Shown: positions 35,055-42,986 of the stretch, in pieces
Numbering within the stretch: position 1 is the first letter of the stretch
How the letters are laid out: each line of letters opens with the position of its first letter
DNA from: CAITJF01 sp032654645
GTDB lineage: Bacteria; Pseudomonadota; Gammaproteobacteria; Burkholderiales; Gallionellaceae
Direction: 5' to 3'
NCBI GenBank assembly: GCA_032654645.1
Contig: JAULAW010000005.1
Coordinates: 434,001 to 498,000, forward strand
Length of the DNA stretch: 64,000 nt
Position numbers and translations under genes: made by a program
Notes under the pieces: generated by a model
Databases searched by the model: none
Told to the model about the DNA's origin: nothing
Seen by the model: the letters and a program-made list of their open reading frames with translations, nothing else

Positions 35055-36815
35055 CTATTTGCGTTCCTGCTTTGCGTAGTAAGCAGCGATGGCTTTGATT
35101 TCCACTATGCTCAACACATCCGACATGGCATTCATATATTTGTTCTTGCGCCTTCCGTCCTGGTATTCCTTCAGGGCCAGCGCCAGATAGGCTTCGGATT
35201 GCCCGGCTATGCCAGGGGTGCCGGGTTCGGTGCTGTTGCCGTTTTCGCCATGACAACGATTGCACTTTACTACGATGGAGACTTGGGGTTGAGCCGGAAT
35301 GTTGTTGTCCGGCTTGGCGGCCTGGAGTGAGGCAAAGTAACCGGTGACGTTGATGATATCCTGCTCCTTGAGCGCCTCGGCGGGAGATTTCATGGCATCG
35401 CTGAATCGATCTCCTTTAGCGTAAGCGCGGGTCGCAATTGCCAGGTAAGCGGCATCCTGCCCGGCAAGGCTGGGGGTTCTGGAATCGGTGCTGATGCCAC
35501 CCTTGCCATGACAGCTGATGCATTCCTTGCTGACGTTCTCGCCGGCGGCATGGTCATAGCCCGTTGGTTTCTTTTTATTCACCGGGGCCTGGAGGCCGTA
35601 ATAGAACCCCGCTTTTTCAAAGTCACTGTCATTGAGCTGGCTGACCACTTTCTGCATGATGGGGTGCTTGCGCGTGCCGTTGAGATAGGCTGAAGCTGCC
35701 GCAACAAAGTATCTGATACCCATACCGGTCAAGCTGGGAACGCCCGGTTTGAGGCTGTTGCCATTGGGGCCGTGGCAGCCGTTGCAGGAGGCGGCGATTT
35801 TTTCGCCCTGCGCGATGGGGTCAAAAGTTTTTAGCGCGCTCTGCTGGTTTTTCAGGGCGGATTCCGGTTTCTGCTGGGCATAGTAGGCGGCGAGATTGCC
35901 GATTCTGTTATCGCTCATCCCATGCATGGCTTCCGACATCAGCGGGTATTTGCGAACGCCGTCACGGTAGTACTTCATCGCATTGACCAGATACTCGTAG
36001 GGCTGGCCAGAAAGATGGGGTATCTCCGGGTTCAGCGAGTTGCCATCCAGTCCATGACAACCCGCGCATTCTGCGGCGGCAATTCCACCCGCCCTGGCGT
36101 CGCCGTTTTTCGACTTGGGGGGGATTCTTGGATTTTGCACCGCATAGAAGGCCGCCAGATGTTTGATCTTCTGCTCATCCAGCGAGCCCTTGAAGAGTTT
36201 CATGACCTTGTGATCACGCTGTTCATTGAAGTAACTTTTGAGCGCATAGATGAAGTATTCCGGAGGCATGGCGGCCAGCGATGGAATATTGTTGTACTTC
36301 TCACTGTGTCCATTCGGGCCGTGACATGACTTGCAGAGTTCTGATACTGATTTCCCGGCTTCTGTGCTGCCCTTGTCCAACGGCACGAGTGATCTTTTTG
36401 CCGTGCCCACATGTTCGCCTTTCCATGCAGTTTTCAGGCTGGCATAGTAGTCCGAGACATCTGCGATTTCTTCGGGTTTGAGATTGCTGGCAGCAAGCTT
36501 CATGTCGCTGTTGCTGCGCGAGCCATCCTTGTAGGCAAGCATGGCGGAGACCATGTATTTCTGTTCCAGCCCCGCAATGAATGGCGCTCCAGCGTTCGCG
36601 GCCACCCCATCCATGCCATGGCATTTCATGCACTGTTTCGCCAGAAGCTCGCCGTTTTGAATATTGCCTACATTGGCGGCTTTGGTCTTTGACGTTTCGG
36701 CTGATTTTTTGTAAACCTGCTCGATTTCGGCCTTGGTTTTGGCGCTGTCATCGGTTTTATCACAGCCCGCCAACGCGGCGATGGCGGCAAGCATCAGCCA
36801 GATCATAAATTTCAT
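35055..36815 (-). CDS. Hexahaem c-type cytochrome lipoprotein (six tandem monohaem domains)
   Basis: 586 residues with a lipoprotein signal (MKFMIWLMLAAIAALAGC). Six CxxCH motifs are visible at roughly 90-residue spacing: CMKCH (residue 62), CKSCH, CAGCH, CNGCH, CISCH and CNRCH. Each is followed by a similar cytochrome c553/c4-type fold with GxDGxS/GPNG after the haem and a Met-containing MSEAMHGM/MKSPAE-type segment. This is a string of six class I domains on a lipid anchor. It overlaps the upstream membrane cytochrome gene by four bases. I know of no named protein with exactly this architecture; a periplasmic electron wire is a reasonable inference. Confidence 0.85.
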   Translation of the reverse strand: MKFMIWLMLAAIAALAGCDKTDDSAKTKAEIEQVYKKSAETSKTKAANVGNIQNGELLAKQCMKCHGMDGVAANAGAPFIAGLEQKYMVSAMLAYKDGSRSNSDMKLAASNLKPEEIADVSDYYASLKTAWKGEHVGTAKRSLVPLDKGSTEAGKSVSELCKSCHGPNGHSEKYNNIPSLAAMPPEYFIYALKSYFNEQRDHKVMKLFKGSLDEQKIKHLAAFYAVQNPRIPPKSKNGDARAGGIAAAECAGCHGLDGNSLNPEIPHLSGQPYEYLVNAMKYYRDGVRKYPLMSEAMHGMSDNRIGNLAAYYAQQKPESALKNQQSALKTFDPIAQGEKIAASCNGCHGPNGNSLKPGVPSLTGMGIRYFVAAASAYLNGTRKHPIMQKVVSQLNDSDFEKAGFYYGLQAPVNKKKPTGYDHAAGENVSKECISCHGKGGISTDSRTPSLAGQDAAYLAIATRAYAKGDRFSDAMKSPAEALKEQDIINVTGYFASLQAAKPDNNIPAQPQVSIVVKCNRCHGENGNSTEPGTPGIAGQSEAYLALALKEYQDGRRKNKYMNAMSDVLSIVEIKAIAAYYAKQERK

Positions 36816-37597
36816 CTGCTGTTCCTCATCGCATCTTCATCAATCTCTTCATTCCCGTCGCGCAGGCGTGGCGGCAAAGAACGGGAAATCCACATCTGCC
36901 ACATGGAGACGCCGAACATGATGCCAAAACTTGCGCCCATGAAGCTGCCGCTGCCTATCACCATCCAGGCAAAATCGGGGCTGAGTTTGGTGAGATACCA
37001 GGACGAGATATCGGCGATGATACTCAGGAATGGAATGGCTATAATCAGCGCCTTCAGCCATTCGCGGCGCATATAGGCGTGGGAAAAAATAAAGCTGACG
37101 ATGAAGAAGATGAATGTCAGCCCGAATAAATGGATATGCGAAACCCGGATCAGGGTATGGTAGTTGGCCCCGGTGTCTTTCTCCGCCACCTTGAGGACTT
37201 TATCATAACCTTCCAGGCTGGGCAGATGGGGGTTGCGCTCGTTATGGCAAACAACGCATCGTTTCTCAAGAATGGGTGCAATCCTGGCATCGAACTCTTC
37301 CTTCTTCGAGCCCTTTCTCACCCAGTCAATGAGTTGCAGGTTTTCACCGGGGGGCAACATTTTCGACATGGGGCCTTTCAGCGCGCTTTCGAGGCGGGTA
37401 CCCGCATCGCTTCCCGCATAGGCTATGACAATATCCTTGACCGTCAGCATTTCCCCGCCATCCCGGCCCGCATGCGATATATAGACCATAGCCATCGCAA
37501 ACATATAACCGAAACCGAGCGTGCATAGCACCGAAGTAAACAGCACCTTGCGGCTGAGGGCTAATTCAGAAAAATGGATAAAGTGACGTTGGCTCAT
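36812..37597 (-). CDS. Membrane monohaem cytochrome, partner of the hexahaem protein
   Basis: 261 residues: one N-terminal transmembrane helix (VLFTSVLCTLGFGYMFAMAMVYI), a periplasmic segment with one haem c site (CVVCHNERNPHLPSLEGY), then three further helices. His residues lie at the edges of the helices (IRVSHIHLFG, FIFSHAYM) and could ligate a b-type haem or line a quinone site. Coupled by overlap (ATGA) to the hexahaem gene, it may pass electrons between the quinone pool and that protein. I do not recognise a named family. Confidence 0.7.
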   Translation of the reverse strand: MSQRHFIHFSELALSRKVLFTSVLCTLGFGYMFAMAMVYISHAGRDGGEMLTVKDIVIAYAGSDAGTRLESALKGPMSKMLPPGENLQLIDWVRKGSKKEEFDARIAPILEKRCVVCHNERNPHLPSLEGYDKVLKVAEKDTGANYHTLIRVSHIHLFGLTFIFFIVSFIFSHAYMRREWLKALIIAIPFLSIIADISSWYLTKLSPDFAWMVIGSGSFMGASFGIMFGVSMWQMWISRSLPPRLRDGNEEIDEDAMRNSR

Positions 37598-37861
37598 AAT
37601 GGCAACCTTTATAGTGAATGGTATGTTGGACGATGATTTGAGGCGTGTGCATTCTGCATGGCTCTATAAATTTGGATTTAATCATTCCTGCCAAATTAAA
37701 TGGGTCTGGATCGAGCTGAATTCTAGTGTTATTGATTCGAGACAATTCAATAATGCTGCTTGCTATTCGGGCCTCACAGGCCTGCCTTCGAGGTAAAGAG
37801 TATCGGGGCCGAAGTCTATCGCTTTTGGTTCTTTGACTAAACCATATCTGGCTTGCGCCAG
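37598..37861. other. Intergenic region upstream of the cytochrome pair
   Basis: No convincing gene; short plus-strand frames lack similarity or ribosome sites. It should contain the minus-strand promoter of the cytochrome operon, but I cannot pick a reliable site. Confidence 0.4.
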
Positions 37862-38006
37862 CTAGTGTAGTGTTGCATTCTTGGCGATACTTACGTGCAA
37901 ACCTTTGTAGGTCGGGCTTTAGCCCGACATGTCGGGTTGAAACCCGACCTACAATGCCGCTTTGGCTGTTCGCATAAGTTCCAGACAGTGTGCAACACTA
38001 CACTAG
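37862..38006. mobile_element. 145-bp MITE-like element with 16-bp perfect inverted ends
   Basis: CTAGTGTAGTGTTGCA (37862-37877) and TGCAACACTACACTAG (37991-38006) are exact complements. Because both ends contain CTAG, the true element may be 37866-38002 with a duplicated CTAG target, the same target as the IS1182 copies at 55.4-57.5 kb. Inside is a separate palindrome, GTAGGTCGGGCTTTAGCCCG... at about 37907-37952. Confidence 0.7.
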
Positions 38007-38080
38007 AGAAGGCCGACTTGGCGTAACGGCTTGAACAACAGGATACTCCAGATAAGGAGCTATGTCTAAATGGAGCCTTA

Positions 38081-39626
38081 TCCAATGTGGTATGAGCCTG
38101 AAGGAGGGCTGTATTTCCAACGAGGAATGAGCCTGAAGCGAAGAATCTGAGGTCGATTGAAGGAGTGGGTTGATCATTGCAAGGATGATGATCAACATGA
38201 ACGAAACACGGCTTTGCACGATAGAACAGATTGAGCAATTTCTTGGTGGCTGCCTCCAGATTGAATTCACCAAGTCTGGTGACGACAGCGAACGCTATGA
38301 GCACATCAGTCGCGTGCTCAAACGCTTTGACTATCCCAAGCAGGGCAAGCGAGAGAAAGGTGTGCTGCTGAAGTACCTGCAAGCCACCAGCGGCTACAGC
38401 CGCGCGCAGGTCACGCGCCTGGTCACGCAGTGGTTCACAAACCGCTTGGCTACCGTACCCCTGTCCAAACGCTACCGTGCGCCTGCTGCCCCTTTTGCGC
38501 GCAAATACACGGCTATCGATATCGCGCTTCTCGCAGAGATGGACAAGGCCAATGAGGGCGTGTGTGGCCCGGCCATTGCGCACCTCTTGCAGCGCGCTTA
38601 CAGCGTCTATGGTGACGCGCGCTATGAGCGGGTGTCCGGCCTGTCGGTTTCGCACCTGTACAACCTGCGCAAAAGCTCGGGCTATCAAGCCTTGCGGGTG
38701 GTTTTCACCAAGACTAATCCGGTGTGCAATCACATCGGGGTACGCAAAGTACCACGCCCCAAAGGGCGGGTTGGGTTTGTGCGCATCGACACCGTCCACC
38801 AAGGCGATCTTGACGGCATCAAAGGCGTGTATCACATCACCTGCGTTGACGAGGTCAGCCAGTGGCAGGTCGAGGCGTGCGTGCAGGGTATTAGCGAGGC
38901 ATTTTTGTTGCCCGTGCTGGAGTTGGTGATCGAACAGTTCCCGTTTGTAATTATGGGGTTTCACTCGGACAACGGCTCCGAGTACATCAATGGCCCGGTG
39001 GCTGCGATCCTTGAGAAGCTGCGCATCGAGCAAACCAAATCTCGCTCGCGCCACAGCAACGATAACGCGCTGGCCGAAAGCAAGAATGCCAGTGTGGTGC
39101 GCAAGCACATGGGCTTCGAACATATCCCCCAGAAGTACGCCAAACCCATCAATGAGTTCTATCAGGAAACGTTCAATCCGTGGCTCAACTTTCACCGCCC
39201 GTGCATGTTTGCAACCGAGATCATTAGCCCCAAGGGCAAGATCGTCAAACGCTATAAAGACGAGGATGTGAAGACTCCGCTGGAATGCTTGGTGCTGTTG
39301 AGTGTGAAGGGTTTAGTCACGCTCAAAGAGGGCATCACTCTGGACGCATTGCAGGCGCAGGCGAAGTCCGAAACAGACTTGGCAGCAGCACAGGAAATGC
39401 AGCGCGCCAAGAGTGATTTATTTGCAAGTTTTCAAAAACAAAAACGCCGGGCATAACCGATCGGAAAACAACACCGGAAAAGCACCAATTCTTGAGACTA
39501 AAATCATTAGAAAATAAACTCAAAACCGACTGGCAAAAATCCATTAAACTTAACTTTTAAACCCGACCAACCCGCACAAACAAATCACCCAGATCGTCGC
39601 CGCTTCAGGCTCATACCTGAATTGGA
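38081..39626 (+). mobile_element. Insertion sequence with DDE transposase (complete copy)
   Basis: Imperfect inverted ends TCCAAT....GTATGAGCCTGAAG: left end at 38081, right end (complement) at 39626. A second internal end-like copy lies at 38118-38140. The single transposase gene is intact. A decayed relative with similar ends is at 50646-51777. I see no clear target duplication. Confidence 0.75.
38170..39456 (+). CDS. DDE (integrase-core) transposase
   Basis: 428 residues, or slightly fewer if one of the later in-frame ATGs (38188, 38197) is used. An N-terminal helix-turn-helix-like region (LLKYLQATSGYSRAQVTRLVTQW) precedes an rve-type catalytic core: RIDTVHQGD, HSDNGSEY and ALAESKNASVVRKH supply the D, D, E residues. 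The C-terminus contains NFHRPC. No frameshift. Same family as the pseudogene at 50757-51697. A 434-residue antisense frame (37891-39195) is a shadow of this gene. Confidence 0.9.
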   Translation: MIIARMMINMNETRLCTIEQIEQFLGGCLQIEFTKSGDDSERYEHISRVLKRFDYPKQGKREKGVLLKYLQATSGYSRAQVTRLVTQWFTNRLATVPLSKRYRAPAAPFARKYTAIDIALLAEMDKANEGVCGPAIAHLLQRAYSVYGDARYERVSGLSVSHLYNLRKSSGYQALRVVFTKTNPVCNHIGVRKVPRPKGRVGFVRIDTVHQGDLDGIKGVYHITCVDEVSQWQVEACVQGISEAFLLPVLELVIEQFPFVIMGFHSDNGSEYINGPVAAILEKLRIEQTKSRSRHSNDNALAESKNASVVRKHMGFEHIPQKYAKPINEFYQETFNPWLNFHRPCMFATEIISPKGKIVKRYKDEDVKTPLECLVLLSVKGLVTLKEGITLDALQAQAKSETDLAAAQEMQRAKSDLFASFQKQKRRA

Positions 39627-39636
39627 AAATACTAAT

Positions 39637-39708
39637 GGGGGACGGCGATAGCGTGCCGTGCATGGTGTCGGTATGGGCTAGCAGAAGCACGTCAGCGCTC
39701 GTATAGAC
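39637..39708 (-). pseudogene. Internal fragment of a related DDE transposase
   Basis: On the minus strand the bases encode YTSADVLLLAHTDTMHGTLS, closely matching YTAADVALLAETDVLHSTLS of the decayed copy at 50.7-51.7 kb and the same region of the intact copy. It is a 24-codon scrap lying between the right end of the intact IS and the truncated antitoxin, so a third IS copy once existed here. Confidence 0.65.
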
Positions 39709-39889
39709 GTATCACTTCTTCGCGTTCGATTACCGCGTGCGCTTCTTTCAGTGCGGACTGCACTAAAAACTGATTGACCGTGGCACCGCTAAGCTCGGCA
39801 GCACGGCACAAAGTTTCATAGACATCATGGGGAATACGCGCGCCGATGCGATCTTGTTTGGCAATGGCAGTACCCATACTTTCCTCCAT
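39692..39889 (-). CDS. DUF1778-type antitoxin (TacA-like), probably 3'-truncated
   Basis: 65 residues: ribbon-helix-helix DNA-binding N-terminus (RIGARIPHDVYETLCRAAELSG) and NQFLVQSALKEAHAVIEREEVIRL, typical of DUF1778/TacA antitoxins. These normally run about 90 residues and end with a toxin-neutralising tail, and are followed by a GNAT acetyltransferase toxin. Here the frame stops just after VIRL, where a transposase fragment begins (39708), and no toxin gene follows. So the antitoxin tail and toxin appear to have been lost to the IS. Confidence 0.75.
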   Translation of the reverse strand: MEESMGTAIAKQDRIGARIPHDVYETLCRAAELSGATVNQFLVQSALKEAHAVIEREEVIRLYER

Positions 39890-40057
39890 TCAAATGAGCG
39901 GGCAGCGTATCACTGTCGCCAAATTGACGCCAAGTAAATTTGGTGATGTTTTATGGCGATATTTTCCTGTATTCCTAATCGAGTAGAGCGTTCATGTCAC
40001 CGTCATCAACAACAACGCATTCGCAAGCCATAACACCCACGAGACGGAAATATAAGC

Positions 40058-40116
40058 ATAAGCACTAACAGGCATACATTTACCTGTTATATAAGTAATA
40101 AGCATTAGTAGGCATA
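40058..40116. promoter_or_regulatory. Putative HipB operator repeats upstream of hipBA
   Basis: Two 19-bp direct repeats, ATAAGCACTAACAGGCATA (40058-40076) and ATAAGCATTAGTAGGCATA (40098-40116), 40 bases apart, with an overlapping inverted repeat TAACAGG/CCTGTTA (40066-40072, 40083-40089). The 330-base gap before hipB has no gene, so these are likely autoregulatory sites. Confidence 0.55.
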
Positions 40117-40219
40117 AAAATACCGCTTGATGTGGCTTTCAGTTTGTGGCATAAAGCAGTCCGGCACAAAATAACCGCTTAATAGCCATAATACCAATTA
40201 ACCGGCACATAATGACCAG

Positions 40220-40540
40220 ATGAACGCACTGCTTTTTAATACACCGGAAGAACTCCAGTCCGTACTGGGAGAGCGGCTACGGCGCTTGCGCCTTGGCCGC
40301 AATCTGGATCAGCGCAGCACCGCAGAGAAGGCCGGCATCTCTGAAAAAGCGCTGCGCAATCTTGAAGGCGGGCGCGGGTCAACTGTGGAGACTTTGCTGC
40401 GCGTATTAAAAGCGCTCGACTATCTTCAGGGCATCGAAATGCTTGCGCCGGAAATCAGCGTAAACCCGCTGGAGTTGTTGCGCCAGCCCAAAACACAGCA
40501 GCGCGTGCGGCGATCTGCCAAGCACACCAAGGCAGGCTGA
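40220..40540 (+). CDS. hipB: HipB-like antitoxin, XRE-family repressor
   Basis: 106 residues with a Cro/C1-type helix-turn-helix (LGERLRRLRLGRNLDQRSTAEKAGISEKALRNLEGG, residues about 16-50). It precedes a HipA kinase and overlaps it by one base (TGATG), the standard hipBA layout. It should bind HipA and repress its own promoter, where two 19-bp repeats are found. The C-terminal basic tail (VRRSAKHTKAG) is of unknown use. Confidence 0.85.
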   Translation: MNALLFNTPEELQSVLGERLRRLRLGRNLDQRSTAEKAGISEKALRNLEGGRGSTVETLLRVLKALDYLQGIEMLAPEISVNPLELLRQPKTQQRVRRSAKHTKAG

Positions 40541-41829
40541 TGGATATTCCAGTCATCGAGGTGCGCATTTGGGGCAAGCGTGTCGGTGCCGTGGCGCCAG
40601 ACCCGCGCCTGGGCTGTTACGTGTTTGCCTATGACCCGGCCTGGAGACGAAGCGGCATAGACCTAGCGCCACTCACCATGCCATTGGCCGATACCCGGCC
40701 TACCTTTGCTTTTCCAAACTTGTCCGAGCCCAGCTACAAACGCCTTCCGGGATTGCTGGCCGACGCGCTGCCCGACGACTTCGGCAATGCGCTGATTGAT
40801 GCCTGGATGACCGGCAAAGGGGTGGAAAAGCGCGCCATCACCACGCTCGACCGTCTCGCCTACATGGGCAAACGCGGCATGGGCGCGCTGGAGTTCAAAC
40901 CCGCGCGCGGCGCCCACCGCGAGAGTGCCGAACCCTTGGAGATGCAAGCTCTGGTAGAAGCCGCGCGCAAGGTGATCCATGGCGACCTGTCCGGCGATAT
41001 GGAGGCGCAGGCAGCGCTCGCCAATATCATCCGCGTCGGCACATCCGCTGGCGGCGCGCGCGCAAAAGCAGTTGTCACCTGGAATCCGCAGGCGAACCAG
41101 ATTCGCAGCGGCCAGTTCGACGCGGCTCCCGGCTTCGAGCACTGGCTGCTCAAATTCGATGGCACAGGCAAAGACCCGGAGTTGGGCGGAAGCGCCGATT
41201 ACGGGCGCATCGAATACGCCTATCACCTGATGGCCAAGGCCACCGGAATCAACATGGCAGATTGCCGCTTGATGGAAGAAGGCGGGCGCGCGCATTTCAT
41301 GACCCACCGCTTCGACCGGGAAGCAGATGAAAAATCCACCATCAAGCACCACATGCAAACGCTCTGCGCCATGGATCATCTCGACTACAAACAGCGCGCG
41401 ACCCACGCCTATGCGCAGCTGTTCATGGCCATCGCCAGGCTCAATCTGGGAGATGAAGCGATCAGCCAGGCCTTCCGGCGCATGGCCTTTAATGTCATGG
41501 CAAAAAACTGCGACGACCACACCAAGAATTTCGCTTTCCGCTTGAAGCAGGGCGAATCATGGGAACTTGCCCCGGCCTACGATGTGACCCATGCGTACAA
41601 CCCCAAGGGGGAGTGGACTTACCAACACCTGCTGAGCGTCAACGGAAAATTCAGCGCGATTACGCGCGCGGATATGTTGGTGGAAGCTGACCGCTTTGGT
41701 GTCCGCCGCCCTCTGGATTTGATTGCCGACGTGCGTGCCGCACTGGATAACTGGCATGAATTCGCCAAACAGGCAGGCTTGAACACTGCGACCGCAAATG
41801 CCATTGCCGCAGACTTCGAGCCGCTTTGA
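40540..41829 (+). CDS. hipA: HipA-family Ser/Thr kinase toxin
   Basis: 429-residue kinase toxin. Family landmarks: N-terminal couple_hipA region (GLLADALPDDFGNALIDAWM), ATP-binding segment with the phosphorylatable loop region (VGTSAGGARAKAVV), catalytic NCDDHTKNFAF (Asp/Asn as in HipA) and DVTHAYN for the metal-binding Asp. E. coli HipA phosphorylates glutamyl-tRNA synthetase and related toxins hit other synthetases; this target is unknown. No frame damage, so probably active with HipB. Confidence 0.92.
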   Translation: MDIPVIEVRIWGKRVGAVAPDPRLGCYVFAYDPAWRRSGIDLAPLTMPLADTRPTFAFPNLSEPSYKRLPGLLADALPDDFGNALIDAWMTGKGVEKRAITTLDRLAYMGKRGMGALEFKPARGAHRESAEPLEMQALVEAARKVIHGDLSGDMEAQAALANIIRVGTSAGGARAKAVVTWNPQANQIRSGQFDAAPGFEHWLLKFDGTGKDPELGGSADYGRIEYAYHLMAKATGINMADCRLMEEGGRAHFMTHRFDREADEKSTIKHHMQTLCAMDHLDYKQRATHAYAQLFMAIARLNLGDEAISQAFRRMAFNVMAKNCDDHTKNFAFRLKQGESWELAPAYDVTHAYNPKGEWTYQHLLSVNGKFSAITRADMLVEADRFGVRRPLDLIADVRAALDNWHEFAKQAGLNTATANAIAADFEPL

Positions 41830-41956
41830 AAGCAGAAAATAAAAACAGCCATCGCCCGCGAACATCGCAAACCCGCAAGTGAGGCGCGAGGCGATCATAA
41901 GTCGTCCATGGTTAATGCTCCGGTAGATCATTCGTCAGCAGACATAATGCACCATC

Positions 41957-41996
41957 ATCATTTGGTTTCTGCTGGGCATGGTTTCTGCTGGGCATT
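41957..41996. repeat. Short tandem repeat before the VapBC-like pair
   Basis: GGTTTCTGCTGGGCAT occurs twice in direct succession with a 2-base spacer in the region between hipA and the antitoxin gene; no gene in this 227-base gap. Confidence 0.7.
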
Positions 41997-42056
41997 GACG
42001 CGCGCAGGCAGGTCAGCGACGATACGCTTTGCCTGACAACATGAAAGGAGTGCGCG

Positions 42057-42329
42057 ATGACCACACCGAGCAAAATTGAATCCGAAATAGCGGCGCTGCC
42101 GCCCAATCTGCGGGCCGAGATGCTGGATTTCGTCCGGTTCGTAAAGCAGCGGCATGGCCTGCCGTCCGCGCCTGCGGATGTTGCTGCCGCACCGGCCATA
42201 GGCGATTCTGCCTTGTTTCAGGCGCTGGAGGCGGCGGGGTTCGTCGGCTGTATCGAAACCGATGAGCAGCTTGCCGCCGCGTACAAGAACCGGCTCGATT
42301 TCTCGGCCAAGTGCGGGACCCGGCCATGA
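42057..42329 (+). CDS. DUF2281-type antitoxin of a VapBC-like pair
   Basis: 90 residues starting MTTPSKIESEIAALPPNLRAEMLDFVRFVKQRHG, the DUF2281/VapB-like leader often found before PIN toxins. ATG 42057 follows AAAGGAG. Its stop overlaps the toxin start (ATGA). Since the toxin is frameshifted, the pair is probably inactive, or the antitoxin is now free. Confidence 0.7.
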   Translation: MTTPSKIESEIAALPPNLRAEMLDFVRFVKQRHGLPSAPADVAAAPAIGDSALFQALEAAGFVGCIETDEQLAAAYKNRLDFSAKCGTRP

Positions 42330-42749
42330 TTCTGGTGGATACGGGCGTATGGCTGGCATTGGCGGATCGCGGCGATGCTTACCACGCGCGCTGCCGCGAA
42401 TTTTTCCCGGCGCAATCGCGAACCCCTGATGACAACGTATCCGGTGCTGGTGGAGTGCGTGCATCTGATGTTCAGCCGAATCGGGATAGAGAAAACACTG
42501 GCCTGGGTAGAAACTCTGGGGGCGCAGGGCGTGGGGGTTTTTGTCATGGGGGCGGATCATCTGCCCCGGCTCACTGCCCTGATGCGCCAGTACGCCGATT
42601 TGCCGATGGATCTGGCGGATGCGTCGCTGGTGCTGCTGGCGGAGGAGAACGGCGAGGGTCGCATAGTCAGCACGGATGAGCGCGACTTTCATGCCTACCG
42701 CTGGAAAAACCAGCATCCCTTCCGTAACTTATTGCTTGAGCAGGGTTGA
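42326..42749 (+). pseudogene. PIN-domain ribonuclease toxin, frameshifted
   Basis: VapC-like PIN protein split between two frames. The first frame gives MILVDTGVWLALADRGDAYH with the catalytic Asp; around 42400-42425 the match moves to another frame, which continues PLMTTYPVLVECVHLMFSRI, then DLPMDLADASLVLLAEENG and STDERDF to the stop at 42749. Both halves together hold the usual acidic residues. One insertion/deletion or a sequencing error would explain it. It overlaps the antitoxin by four bases. Confidence 0.75.
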
Positions 42750-42759
42750 ATCGAGGCTC

Positions 42760-42921
42760 ATGCCTGCGCCCGAACTTCTGTTCCAGCAACACATCGCGGA
42801 GTTCCTCGTCCGCGAGCACAAATACGGCAAGCTCGAACAGGCCGACATCACCGACACCGAACATTGCATTGCCGAAGACCAGCTCTGGGCCTTCCTCAAG
42901 GCCACGCAGGCCGCCAGCACC
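42760..42921 (+). pseudogene. 5' stub of a type I restriction enzyme R subunit (hsdR-like)
   Basis: Starts MPAPELLFQQHIAEFLVREH and continues LEQADITDTEHCIAEDQLWAFLKATQAA, which I recognise as the N-terminus of HsdR-type proteins. After about 54 codons the coding match ends abruptly at the 64-bp palindromic repeat (42922-42985); nothing of the remaining ~1000 residues follows. A remnant of a lost restriction system. Confidence 0.6.
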
Positions 42922-42985
42922 GTAGGAGCCCGATTTATCGGGCGATTGTTGTGAAGAATAATCGCCCGATAAATCGGGCTCCTAC
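42922..42985. repeat. 64-bp palindromic repeat, copy 2
   Basis: Same sequence as 9125-9188 apart from one base in the loop. It sits at the point where the hsdR stub ends, one base before the cysS stop codon. Confidence 0.93.
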
Positions 42986-42986
42986 A

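Noticed and set aside
37599..37796. 65-residue plus ORF upstream of the cytochrome pair
   Set aside because: No ribosome site, no recognisable domain, and it occupies the expected promoter region of the minus-strand operon.
37891..39195. 434-residue minus frame over the IS
   Set aside because: Mirror of the intact DDE transposase on the plus strand; its C-terminus is read from repeat sequence.
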